DNA of 64,000 bases. It comes from Closterium sp. NIES-65 (taxonomy: Eukaryota; Streptophyta; Zygnematophyceae; Desmidiales; Closteriaceae). Of this stretch, positions 11,435-21,900 are shown piece after piece (position 1 is the stretch's first letter; the number at the start of each line of letters is the position of its first letter). The stretch lies in NCBI GenBank assembly GCA_948144175.1, contig CANXME010001433.1:310001-374000 (forward strand), read 5' to 3'. The notes beneath the pieces were generated by a model. The model was not told the origin of the DNA. It ran no database searches and saw only the letters and a program-made list of their open reading frames with translations. Position numbers and translations under genes: made by a program.

Positions 11435-11600
11435 TGTGTGTCTGCTTTGGTCAATGTGTGTCTGCTTTGGTCAATGTGTGTCTGCTTTGGTCAATGTGTG
11501 TCTGCTTTGGTCAATGTGTGTCTGCTTTGGTCAATGTGTGTCTGCTTTGGTCAATGTGTGTCTGCTTTGGTCAATGTGTGTCTATCTTGAACAAGGTCTG
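11435..11600 (+). repeat. 20-bp minisatellite in A2-B2 intron
   Basis: Seven to eight copies of a unit close to GTGTCTGCTTTGGTCAAT plus GT sit in the intron corresponding to the A1-B1 intron. The unit is unrelated to the 17-bp unit there. Confidence 0.9.
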
Positions 11601-11859
11601 ACTGCTTTGGAATACCATCCCACGCCTTGTTCCATGCCTTTACCCACAGGCATTACGTGACTGCGTGGGAGCTCTTAGCAAAGCACAAGCAAAGGATGTA
11701 AAGCAACTACTAAGTGCCATAAAGAAACACATCCAGCCAGTGGTGGAGCACGAGGAGGAGGATCTGGTGGAAGTGAATCCAGAGCCCAAGCTAGGGGAGA
11801 GCATGAAGCTGCTGGTCAGGACAATCAATACGCTGCTTGCTGTAGCTACCAACACCTGA

Positions 11860-12210
11860 GGCCCGTGCAAAGCATCCTTGGCATGGGGATGTTTTCTGGT
11901 TGATGCAGCAGAAAACGTGGTGTAAGGTATTTTCTTGCTCGAGGCATGGAAACCTTTGATCTAGCCTATGATGAGCAGGGCAGGGCATGGTGCTACTAGC
12001 CGAGCCACTCAGCAAGCACTGCCAGCTGCAGTTGCCAGGATGTGATGGTTGCATTGTAACCTCCAGACCACTCCATGTCTTCCTTCAATGCCTCTTGTTG
12101 TGGAGCATGAAATACTTGCTGGGCACCTCTTCCATTAGGTTGTGCTGGGATGGTTGGTTGCATACAGCTCAGGGCTTGCAAAAGTCGAAAAACATTCAGA
12201 CAAGAAAGGC
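11860..12210. other. No gene seen; 3' flank of the coiled-coil gene
   Basis: Single-copy-looking sequence with no supported coding frame. It carries the insertion site of Copia-beta at its end. Confidence 0.5.
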
Positions 12211-12215
12211 AAAAC

Positions 12216-12645
12216 TGTTGGAAACAATAAGTCCTAAGTGCGCTTCTGTCGTATCAAAATCCAAGGTACCAAGCGAAGCAGTCCCAATCGAAGCATCGAG
12301 TCAACCTCGGAGGTTAGGGTAACCGCCTGGAGGTTACGAGAAAGTCAAAGGTCGCTGACCTTTGACTCGACAATTACAGCGCGACAGTTAAGGACACACA
12401 ACTGACTCGTTACAGAGCAGTTGCCCGAGTCGCGCTATATCGAACCGCAACAGCAATACAGTTATCTATCTATTCCCTGTACTCTTATATAAATCCTTGT
12501 ATTTGCTTGTTTAATTCAATCAACTTTGCTCTCACACACCAGTGCAAGGTCGGTTCAAATTCTTCACTAAACGCTTCCGCTATTACAACTACTTCACCTA
12601 GAGTTATCCCTTGCAAAGATCCTAAGGGGCTATCTCAGCCCAACA
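12216..12645 (+). repeat. 5' LTR of Copia-beta B
   Basis: A 430-bp LTR starting TGTTGGAAAC and ending CCCAACA. A TATA-like element (TATATAAAT, about 12486-12494) lies about 155 bp before the LTR end and is a plausible core promoter. The first stretch contains the gag-pol stop codon when it occurs as the 3' LTR. Confidence 0.97.
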
Positions 12646-12657
12646 TGGTATGAGAGC
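12646..12657 (+). promoter_or_regulatory. Primer-binding site of Copia-beta B
   Basis: TGGTATGAGAGC lies directly after the LTR. It matches the initiator tRNA-Met primer site TGGTATCAGAGC at 11 of 12 positions. The C-to-G change creates an ATG inside the site, in frame with gag. Confidence 0.85.
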
Positions 12658-15502
12658 AGACAAGGGAAACTCTACTCTTTTTTCAATATCATTACAAGAC
12701 ATGGCAACAAACAAGGAAAGGAGCTCCCCTAATGGCTCCTCGGGCACTACTCCTACTCCACCGTCAGCCTCTGGCCTGCAGACAGAAGAAGGCACGGCAA
12801 CAAGACCAAGAGGAACGTCAACCGAGACCCCCATGAACCACCCTTCGGACTTTGACCAGAACATGATGGAGAAATTTTTCTCCTTCATGTCCTTCTACGA
12901 ACAACACCAGCAGTCGGGACCTGCACAAACACACAACAGCAACAACGGAGCGACACCCATGAGTCTTGATGGGTCGTCATATGCGCGAGGAAACCAGCAG
13001 CAGCAACCTACCTTTGCTCCGTACGAGCGCGGGTCAATCAGCTTCGTGCCCCACCCGCAACCTTCACCTGGACAAGAAAGACCACTGGACGCACTTCAAG
13101 TTCAGTCGCAGTTTGCACACGTCTTAAAACTGCAAACGTCAAGACCCTTCGACGGCAAAGACTTCTTTACCTGGTCCTTTGAATTCGAGCTGATGATGGA
13201 GGGCGCGCAGATACTCGGCTTCTTCGACGGGTCCCTGCAGTATCCAGCCAACGGGACACAATATGAAAAGCAGCAGTATACGTATCAATCAATGATGGCG
13301 TATACAATCCTATTGAGGAATGTGACACCAACTCAGCAGCAGAACATTCGCTCTTACCGGACCTTCGGCAACTCGGCGGAGCTCGCGTACAGCCATCTGA
13401 AGAACCTGTATCAAGCAACAGACAGTGTAAACCAGAGCAGGTTAATGGCGCAGTTGACAACAGTCGAAATGAAACCAGGAGAAAAAGGACTGGCGTATAT
13501 CAGCCGATGTCGCGAACTGCGCGACAAGCTGCTTCGATGCGGAGGGTCAATCTCTGAAGACGCCTTCGTGACAGTCATCATTGGTGGGCTTGGTCCTCAG
13601 TGGCGCGCCACCAAAGCCATTCTTCGAGCCCACGGAAGAATCTCTGAAGCTGCACTCTGCGCCGAAATACATGCCGAGCAGCAAGATATGGACCTGCAGG
13701 AAGAACGACACAGGAAGAAAACGACAGTATCAGAGTTCGCATTCCACACTCAACGACGACACAGCAATTATAACAACCGACAGCAGCAACCGAAGATAGT
13801 ACCTCCCTTCTGCCACATCTGCAAGACTTCAGGGCACCCGCGCACACACTGCCCGAATCGTCAGCAATCAACGGCACCACAGCGACAACTTCGACCTTCA
13901 AGCTCCCAAATGGCTTCAACACAAGCAAGTGCGACGACCACTATTCAAGCTTCAACGACTTCACCCGGACAACCTGCACAAGGAGCAAGAAATATAATCA
14001 ACTGCATGACGAAGATAACCGATTCATGTACAACCGAATCACCACCACACTACTCACCGGAAGAAGAGCTTGACAACAGAACGCCTCGCCGTGAGCTACT
14101 CCAGCCGAATCCAACGTACGCCGCCATCGCTCAAAGTGAACCGTCCGGCCAAGACACCTGGTTCTTGGACAGTTGCTGCGGGCAACACATGTGCTCGTCC
14201 GGGCGTTTCGTACAACGCGAACATCGACTCCAACGGGAAGTGATCATCACGGTTGCCAACAACCAAAACCTGCGCACACGAAGACAAGGAGTGGTACAGC
14301 TTCAGTCAAGAGAAACAAATGTCATACTGCACATGTCTAAGGTACTCATCGCTGAAGGACTCGGCTACAACTTACTGAGCGTTAGCCAGTTGATGGCGAA
14401 AGGAATTCATCTGGAAGCCGACAGCACGACCCAGGAGTTCAAACTTTACCACGGGAGAGGCGGTCTCTACATCGGGAAAGCAGTGCTGAAGAACAACGTC
14501 TTCGTCCTCGACTTCGTTCCTGACCTGGGCACTGCAGACAGCGACGCCATCGTGAATTTCACTGACTGGACACACCCTCCGGATCTCGACCCCGACTTCA
14601 GCCCAGGAGGCTTCTGGTACTCGCACACCATTCCTGAAGCAGAACGAACACGAGCATTAGCAACAATTCGACAATCGGCAGCAGTAACAACATCGGCAGC
14701 AGCAACAACATCAGCAGCAGTAACAACATCGGCAGCAGCAACAACATCAGCAGCAGTAACAACATCGGCAGCAGCACCAACATCGGCAGCAGCAACAACA
14801 TCAGCAGCAGCAGGAACAACGACACCAGTCACAGTCGACGAAGCACCACCAACACCCGCGAAACAGCTGAATCCGACTCAACGTGAAGTCCACCGAAGCG
14901 CCAACCTCGTCGCCAGCTTTTACTCCAACTCCGACGCATATCAGCGTTCACCTGGACACCGTGCCTCTGAAGAGATCTGGCACGCACGAACAGGACATCC
15001 AAGCAACACGGTTTTGAATAACACGATAAGAGCAGGAGTCCTTGACAAAGATTCTCTACTTCTACCCGATGGCAGAGAACTCCAGAAGGCACGAGGGACT
15101 TGCCTTATATGTCCCGAAGCTGACTTACCTCATCGACCGTTTGCTTCACATCACAACCCGAGCGCTCCAGCGTACGCACCACTCGAAAAAGTCTACAGCG
15201 ACATCCTCTACAATCGCGAGCCAGGACAAGTCAACTACAACTACACCATCACCTTCATCGACGCCGCCACTCGATACGTCTGGCATCGCAACCTACCCAG
15301 CCGCGACATGGCGCTCGCAGCATTCGCCGCCTGGCTACCGATAGCAGAGAGAGAGTCTGGAACACAACTGAAAAAATTCCAGTCAGACGGAGGTGGCGAG
15401 TACACCTCTCACCGCTTCAAGCAGTTCTTGGCGGAAGGGGGATCAAGCAACTCCTCTCCCTTCCTTACGCACATCAGCAGCAAGGTGTTGCAGAACGACT
15501 GA
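12650..15502 (+). CDS. Copia-beta gag-protease-integrase (first part)
   Basis: The open frame starts at an ATG inside the primer site (12650). The next in-frame ATG at 12701 (context AGACATGGCA) is the more usual kind of gag start. Capsid-like sequence covers residues about 140-360. A zinc knuckle (CHICKTSGHPRTHC, CX2CX4HX4C) is near residue 387. The protease motif near residue 506 reads LDSCCGQHM, with Cys where D-S/T-G is normal. A Thr/Ser/Ala repeat ('TTSAAA') covers about residues 670-725, followed by the pre-integrase 'HARTGHPS' and integrase Asp residues in VYSDILY (about 849) and QSDGGGEY (about 912). The frame goes wrong at a run of five G at 15437-15441, one base short relative to the continuing integrase frame, and stops at 15502. 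Confidence 0.9.
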   Translation: MRADKGNSTLFSISLQDMATNKERSSPNGSSGTTPTPPSASGLQTEEGTATRPRGTSTETPMNHPSDFDQNMMEKFFSFMSFYEQHQQSGPAQTHNSNNGATPMSLDGSSYARGNQQQQPTFAPYERGSISFVPHPQPSPGQERPLDALQVQSQFAHVLKLQTSRPFDGKDFFTWSFEFELMMEGAQILGFFDGSLQYPANGTQYEKQQYTYQSMMAYTILLRNVTPTQQQNIRSYRTFGNSAELAYSHLKNLYQATDSVNQSRLMAQLTTVEMKPGEKGLAYISRCRELRDKLLRCGGSISEDAFVTVIIGGLGPQWRATKAILRAHGRISEAALCAEIHAEQQDMDLQEERHRKKTTVSEFAFHTQRRHSNYNNRQQQPKIVPPFCHICKTSGHPRTHCPNRQQSTAPQRQLRPSSSQMASTQASATTTIQASTTSPGQPAQGARNIINCMTKITDSCTTESPPHYSPEEELDNRTPRRELLQPNPTYAAIAQSEPSGQDTWFLDSCCGQHMCSSGRFVQREHRLQREVIITVANNQNLRTRRQGVVQLQSRETNVILHMSKVLIAEGLGYNLLSVSQLMAKGIHLEADSTTQEFKLYHGRGGLYIGKAVLKNNVFVLDFVPDLGTADSDAIVNFTDWTHPPDLDPDFSPGGFWYSHTIPEAERTRALATIRQSAAVTTSAAATTSAAVTTSAAATTSAAVTTSAAAPTSAAATTSAAAGTTTPVTVDEAPPTPAKQLNPTQREVHRSANLVASFYSNSDAYQRSPGHRASEEIWHARTGHPSNTVLNNTIRAGVLDKDSLLLPDGRELQKARGTCLICPEADLPHRPFASHHNPSAPAYAPLEKVYSDILYNREPGQVNYNYTITFIDAATRYVWHRNLPSRDMALAAFAAWLPIAERESGTQLKKFQSDGGGEYTSHRFKQFLAEGGSSNSSPFLTHISSKVLQND

Positions 15503-17895
15503 ACAGGACCCTGCAGAACAGCATGCGCAAACTATTACGTGGCATGCGGCTACCCAACCACCAGTGGCCAGCAGCAATGGACCACGCTGTCATGCTACAC
15601 AACTTGTTGTCGTCGTCGTCACTCCCGAACAACGCATCACCGCATCTGCTGTGGACAGGGAAGCAGGGCAGCACGAAAATGTTACGAGTTTTCGGGTGCA
15701 TGGTACAGTACAGACCCCCAGAAGCACGAGCGGGAAGATTTTCGCAACGGGCACAGTGGGGACTACACCTCGGCATCGAGAAAAATTACAACGCATGGAA
15801 AATCTTCGACGTCCACACAAAGGAAACAGTAGCAGCACGTGACGTGATCTTCTACGAAAGACTCACCCTTCAGACGTACCTCGCCAACTTGCACGAGAAT
15901 CGGGACCTCACCAGTGGTTTTCGTGGTGACCGAGCCTTCGCGTCAGCAGCGGACGAAGCAGACTGGGATGAACAGAACGTCGACAACGCCTCAGAAGAAG
16001 CCGGACCTCTCCCATACTGCTCCGTCGACGTGCCCATGGATGAGGATAATCCTCGCGACAGTAACAACGCCGAAATCTTCTACCGTTTTGCCGACGATGG
16101 TTACGTAACACCTGTGACAGTCAACACCAACGAAGCAGAAAGGGTAGGGCCAAATTTCATGCCCGACCCAGAAACGGGAGACGAAGCAGCTTATCCCGAG
16201 GATCCAGAACTCCCTCGATACTCACAGACTGGGCTGCAAATCCTCGGCCTCGTCACCGCAGTCCACGGGAACACACGCAGCTCGCTTCCTAAGGAGCCTG
16301 CAACGGTTCAGCAGGCTCTGGGGGGGGAACACAGGGAGAAATGGCGTGAAGCCATGGATAGAGAACTGAAGGCATTAGAGGAACGCAACACTTGGAAGGT
16401 TGTTCCCGTAAGCGTGGCACGGAACAAAACCATCCTTACCGGGAAATGGGTCTTCCGCATCAAGACGAAAGCAGACGGCACGATCGAAAAATTCAAAGCA
16501 CGCTGGGTCGTACGTGGATTCGACCAAGAGCAAGGACGAGACTTCACCGAGACCTTTGCTCCAGTCAGCCGCCACACGTCACTCCGAATTCTCCTCGCCA
16601 TTGCCGCCATGAAGAAGAAGAAGTTACGGCAGATCGACGTCGCGAATGCCTTCCTCTACGCACCTGTGGATGCAGAAATCTACGTCGAGCTCCCGCACGG
16701 TTCCCACGGCGAACCCAACCGAATCTGTCAACTACTTAAGTCGCTCTACGGGATCAAGCAGGCACCGCGACTGTGGCAGCAGTACCTGCACGCCCGTCTC
16801 ATCCGCATCGGCTTTAGTCAACTACCTCACGACCAAGGCATGTACCGCCTCACTAAGGGAAGCGACTACGTTCTCCTGATCGTCTACGTGGACGATCTCC
16901 TCTACATTGGGTCAACCGACGGCATCGCCACGTGGTTCGAAGGAGAGCTCCAGAAAGACCTCACGCTCACGGTCTCCTCCACCGTTACACAGTACCTCGG
17001 GCTCAACATCCGCGAAGAAGAAAACGCCATCTATCTAAGCGCCGAGAAATACGCCGACACCATCGCGAAACGCTTCAGCCTCACACCAAGCGCCATCTCC
17101 ACGCCCTACCGCTACACATCAGGAACCGAGAAGGAACGAACTACTCTACTCAAGCCCGCCGGCATACGCGACTATCAGAAGAAGCTCGGATGCCTGCTAT
17201 TCGCCGCCGTCACCTGCCGTCCTGACTTATCCTACTCCGCAAGTCAGCTCGCCACCTATCTCAAGAAGCCTGAAGCTGAACACCTGGCGGAACTTGATCG
17301 CGCTCTCCACTACTTCGTCAGCACCGCGACGATCGGGCTAACCTACCACAAGAGCGCAGCTACACCGACTAAGCTAATCGGCTACGTCGACGCCGATCAC
17401 GCCGGCGACACCGACAACAGGCGCTCACGCACCGGCTATGTCTACCGCCTTGAGCCTATCGGTCCTATCTCCTGGCAGTCGAGCAAGCAGGAGTTAATCG
17501 CACTATCTTCAGCAGAAGCAGAATATATTGCACTCTGCTCAGCCACCAAGGAGGGACTTTACCTTCGCGAACTACTGGAAGAAGCGAAGCTAGCCGAGTT
17601 ACCCAGCTTCACCGTGTTCTGCGACAACCAGTCAGCAATTCGCATCGCCAACAAAAACGGCTTCGCAAACAGGACGAAACACATCGCCCTGCGCTATTTC
17701 TTCGTGAAGGACGAGATAGAAAAAGGGAAACTCGATCTGTCATACTGTCCAACATCCGAGATGGCAGCCGACTACTTGACCAAGAAACTCGGCAAGCAGA
17801 AGTTCGAATACTGCATGATGCTGACTGGACAAGGCCACGTCACCAGCAGTAACACTCCAGAAGCGAAGGGGAGTGTTGGAAACAATAAGTCCTAA
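15443..17895 (+). CDS. Copia-beta integrase end, reverse transcriptase and RNase H
   Basis: This continues Pol in the -1 frame after the G run at 15437-15441. It carries the integrase catalytic Glu region (HQQQGVAERLNR, about 15495), then the RT signature blocks ('KWVFRIKTKADG', 'QIDVANAFLYA', 'LYGIKQAPRLW', catalytic YVDD at about 16884) and Copia RNase H (VDADHAGD at about 17384, 'SSAEAEYIALC', 'RTKHIALRYFF'). It stops at 17893-17895, inside the 3' LTR. The break could be a homopolymer sequencing error, a real mutation or a -1 ribosomal frameshift. Copia elements usually have a single ORF, so the first two are more likely. Confidence 0.92.
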
Positions 17896-18303
17896 GTGCG
17901 CTTCTGTCGTATCAAAATCCAAGGTACCAAGCGAAGCAGTCCCAATCGAAGCATCGAGTCAACCTCGGAGGTTAGGGTAACCGCCTGGAGGTTACGAGAA
18001 AGTCAAAGGTCGCTGACCTTTGACTCGACAATTACAGCGCGACAGTTAAGGACACACAACTGACTCGTTACAGAGCAGTTGCCCGAGTCGCGCTATATCG
18101 AACCGCAACAGCAATACAGTTATCTATCTATTCCCTGTACTCTTATATAAATCCTTGTATTTGCTTGTTTAATTCAATCAACTTTGCTCTCACACACCAG
18201 TGCAAGGTCGGTTCAAATTCTTCACTAAACGCTTCCGCTATTACAACTACTTCACCTAGAGTTATCCCTTGCAAAGATCCTAAGGGGCTATCTCAGCCCA
18301 ACA
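17874..18303 (+). repeat. 3' LTR of Copia-beta B
   Basis: 430 bp, with no difference from the 5' LTR that I could find. It is preceded by the purine-rich tract GAAGCGAAGGGGAG (17860-17873), the likely plus-strand primer. Confidence 0.97.
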
Positions 18304-18409
18304 AAAACAACCCTTATGCTCTGGGTTGCTGACCCTAAACTATATTTAGTGCCAAAAAAATCTTCAGCAACTCAACTCAACTGTCGCGGTGGAGACAGAA
18401 GATCAGTCA

Positions 18410-18482
18410 TGGAGGTGAGGGGTATCGATCCCCTTACCTATCGCATGCGAAGCGATCGCTCTACCATGTGAGCTACACCCCC
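18410..18482 (-). tRNA. tRNA-Ala (anticodon CGC)
   Basis: A 73-nt cloverleaf can be folded on the minus strand. It has a 7-bp acceptor stem (GGGGGTG/CACCTCC with one G-T), an A box TAGCTCACATGG, anticodon stem ATCGC/GCGAT with loop TTCGCAT giving anticodon CGC, T arm AGGGG-ATCGATA-CCCCT, and discriminator A. It reads Ala codon GCG. There is no intron and CCA is not encoded, as in nuclear genes. A T-run on the transcribed strand (plus 18353-18359) is the nearest possible Pol III terminator. Copia-beta inserted 106 bp downstream of its 3' end. Confidence 0.93.
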
Positions 18483-18699
18483 GCATTTGTGGCTAAAGAA
18501 TAAACATTCACCTATAGAGAATAATCACTTCACTGTTGTAGCTTTAGAGTTACCTTGTCTAACTTGGGGTCAATCTATATTTAATACAACGCCTGCTGGC
18601 GTCATTAGGAACATTTCTCCTAGAATCAGCTGAAGCATTTCAACAAAGAGCCCCCCTTCCCCTCCAGCAGATTTTGTATTTTCGTATAGCTCCTCCTCC

Positions 18700-18977
18700 T
18701 GCCCGTCATGGGAAGAATCTCCCTCATCACGATCTGTAGCAGGAACCCGTTCCTCTGGTCCATGTGCCCACACCAGCACAACCAGCTTCTGTTGAAGCAC
18801 CTCCATTCCTACACTCCACCCCCTTTCCCTCCCTCCACTACCCCTTGCCCCTGCATCGGCACAACCCCTCTCTTCACAATCTGCAGCAGAAACACGTTCC
18901 ACGAGTCTATCGGCCCCGGCAAGCACCAACCGCTTCTGTTGACACACTCCCAGTACTCCACCCTTTCCCTCCCTCCA
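18700..18977 (-). repeat. Decayed tandem copies of the TBL C-terminal coding end
   Basis: Downstream of the TBL stop the sequence encoding 'LPGPIDSWNVFLLQIVKRG' recurs at about 18850-18935, almost intact, and at about 18705-18790 in diverged form ('NGFLLQIVM'). The copies are separated by a repeated pyrimidine-rich spacer (CTTTCCCTCCCTCCACTACC), so the unit is about 130-150 bp. Confidence 0.8.
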
Positions 18978-21900
18978 CTACCCACCCTGCCCCTGAATCG
19001 AGGCAAACCCCCGCTTCACAATCTGCAGCAGAAACACATTCCACGAGTCTATCGGCCCGGGCAAGCACCAGTGCAGGCAGTCCTGAGGGGGAGGGAACTT
19101 GGAATCCTTGTACTTGGCCAGCTCTTCCGCTGCATTCAACCCTCTGTATGGCCCTGGATGCCCGTCCACCCTCATGCCAGCACTCGGCATCACATCCATG
19201 AGGGTGAATCGTAACGGGTCTACACTCGCGCCTGCTTCAATAGCGGCCTCTATGACCTCGTTATAAGCTTCCAGCTGCTTCGTGTATAGGTTAAGCCCGA
19301 ATGTGTTGCTGTAGGTGTAGTTGCCGCCTCTAGGTTCGGTAAGGCCCGCGCACGAACCTCCTGTGTTCCACTCGCCCTTTTCGTAGTGGTCCGGGGAGAA
19401 GGTTCGGTAGATGAACACTCGGTTCGGATTCTTCCCAAGCTCTTTCACCACGTCCCGAAACACAGTGCGAATCGCAATCGCGAACGCGCCCTTGTTGTCA
19501 ACTCTTGCCGGCTCATCCCGCTTCCACCACCCCCCTTGCGACCCAATCACCTCCCCTTTCTCCATGTAAATCGAAGGCTTCACGAACCAATGTGCCGAAC
19601 TGAACATGACAACATCGAACCTGCCGATCTCGCCGAACCACTTGGGGCTGGTTCGGTCGAGGTGCAGGCGAGGAATGGAGTCGGGGCAGTCAGGTACGGT
19701 GTCGTTGCCTTCCTCTACAAGCCATGCTGAGTTGACTCTAGCGAGTGTGACTTTAGAGGAGCGGAAGACGAGGCGAAGCATTGACTTGCCGCCATGAAAC
19801 TCTGGATTCTCCACCTGGCAGGCAGGCAGAACAAGTGAAAGAGAGGAAGATGGGGGGGATGAAGGTGAGAGAAACCCAAGGAGTTCCTAAGAACAAGTCC
19901 GTGGACTGGACGTTATTCATTACCGCCTCATGTCACCCCATACCCTGCATAAACCTCCTCGTCCACATCACCCACATTACCCCATACCGCACACAACCCT
20001 CCTGAACCTCCCAACTTTCATGACCAGGTGCACCCCAACACGGACCCAGCCCCTCCCCTCACCTGACTTCAACGGCACACGAGCAACCCCATATGGTTCT
20101 TTGCAATGCTCTCCCCTCTACAATGGATAACCGTCATAACCCTCAGAACCGACTCTAACTCCCCCACATCCCACCCGCCCCTCCACTCACCTGACTTAGA
20201 AGGCACACAAGCGACTCAAAATGGTTCCGAGCCACGCTGTCCCCCACAAAGAGCACTCCTCTACCGCGCATAACCCTCATGAACTCCTCTGCATCGAAGC
20301 GCGGCAGCGCACACGCCGCCCCCTCCGGCCGCCACTGCCAGCGCTCGTACTGGCTGTCCGGGCGCCCGTTGCCCTGGCAGTTCTGGTGGCGAGTAATGTT
20401 GGGACACGTGGCGTTGGTGTAGAGAGGCGGGCTGGTGTCCGGGACCCACGAGCCACGGTAGAGGTCGCAGGCGAGAGGCACTGCGTTGGGGTAAAACGGA
20501 AGAGGGAAGATGGAAGGGGGAAGAGGCAGGTCGAAGGAGGGTGAAAAAAGAAGGGTGTGGCATGGTAAGGCGCTTTGAAGCGAAGTTGGGACAGGCGGTG
20601 TTGGTGTGGAGTAGATGGCTGGGGTCGGGGACCCATGCACCCCGATAGCAGGTGAGAGGGACTGCAATGGGAAAGGGGGGAGGGGAATGGGAAGTGTTGA
20701 GCATGTGTTGCTTGTGAACAGAGGAGGGCTTGGGTCGGGGACCCATGCGCCCCGGTAGCGGGTGAGAGGGACTGCAATGGGAAAGGGGGGAGGGGGAAAC
20801 GGGAAGGGGGAAGTGGCAAGGGGGAAGTGGGAAGGGGGAAGTGGCAAGGGGGAAGGGGGAAAGGGGAAGAGGGAATTGGGAAGGAGGAAGGGGGAAGGGG
20901 AACAGGGAAGAGGGCAGGTCAAAGAGGGGAGATCACGAAAGATGTGGAATGGTAAGGCAACTTGAAGCGAAGTTGGTGTGGGGAGGAAGGCCTGGTCAGA
21001 GACCCAGGATCTGAGGTACAGGTGGCATGAGAGAGGGACTGCATGGGGGGGAGGGGAAGAGAGGACTACAAGAGGAGGCAAGGCAATGCATGGTAGCGCG
21101 CTACGACGCAACATTGGGACGTGTTCGCACATGTGGAATCAGCTGTCTTTCTCACGGGTGACATATGAAGCTGATATGGTTGAGCAAGAAATTCTGAGAC
21201 GCGTCAAAGAAACGGCAATGATATGGGCGAGTGAGCTCTTAACGCCGTACCATCCAGTTGAATCTTCTCCTTGCGCCCTCCTCCCTTCTTCCTCGCACCA
21301 CCTGCTGTGGCCACCCCTCCAACAGCCCTCCCATTCCCCCCGTTAGAATCACCCTTGGCGTCCCCACCACCGTCCCCATTGCGTGCCCCACCAATCTCAC
21401 TCCCGTAAACGACACCCTTGGCGCCACCACTACTGTCACCACTGCTGCCACCACTGCTGCCCCCACCACTGTTGCTCTCATCCCTACCTCCGCTTCTCTT
21501 GTCCCTTGCATTGCTGCCCACCCGCACTCCTCCCGCGTCCGCTCCTCCTGCACTCCCCTTTCGACCGCCTGCCTCTCTTATGTTCCCGTCACCTGGTCTC
21601 TCCTCCCCCCCACCCTCCCCACTCTCCTTCTCTCCTCCCTCTCCCCCCTCCTCGCCCCCGCTACTATCACTCAGGCCTTCATTCATCATCTCTTCACACC
21701 CAACCAACAAGTCCTCTCCTTCTTGCCCTCCCTCCTCCTCTCCCCCTTTTTCTCCCTCCCCCTCTCCCCTCCCATCCATCTCCTTCCCTCCCCCGTCCTC
21801 TCGTCCCCCCTCTCCCCCCTCCTCTCCCCTCTCATCCTTCTCCTTATCTCCCCCCTTATCTCCCCCTTCCTCTCCCCCCTCCTCGCCCCCGCTACTATCA

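Larger units (their letters stand above)
8648..11859 (+). pseudogene. Spliced coiled-coil protein gene, probably a pseudogene, with duplicated exon pair
   Basis: I do not recognise the family. Exon 1 (8648-8729) starts at ATG (MAASNNDLTTLEEKL) and ends in a GTGAGT donor. Exon 2 (9061-9722) follows a polypyrimidine-CAG acceptor and joins in phase (codon G|AG). It encodes seven 10-residue units of the type 'EYEKLEIRV' and then 'KLEAEAEE'- and 'REVEYLEKKIQ'-like segments, a clear charged coiled coil. Exons A1 (10075-10179), B1 (10676-10906), A2 (11200-11304) and B2 (11650-11859) follow, all phase 0. A1/A2 (both 105 nt, 'QQLRNTQEH') and B1/B2 ('HIQPVVE', 'EDLVEV', 'EPKL') are paralogous. Exon 2 has three in-frame stops (TAG, TAA, TGA) near 9104, 9165 and 9489, although splice sites and frame are otherwise kept. 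That argues for recent decay, or for exon 2 being skipped or split. Confidence 0.55.
12216..18303 (+). mobile_element. Copia-beta element B, full length and very young
   Basis: A complete Ty1/Copia element of 6088 bp. It has two 430-bp LTRs (12216-12645 and 17874-18303) that are identical by eye, a TG...CA end structure and a 5-bp target-site duplication AAAAC (12211-12215 and 18304-18308). A primer-binding site directly follows the 5' LTR, and a purine tract precedes the 3' LTR. The gag-pol domain order is capsid, zinc knuckle, protease, integrase, reverse transcriptase, RNase H, as in Copia. It belongs to a different family from the alpha copies. Only one frame break (15437-15441) separates it from an intact gag-pol. 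Confidence 0.97.

Noticed and set aside
18570-18947. Separate small gene downstream of TBL
   Set aside because: It is a decayed tandem copy of the TBL C-terminal coding end.
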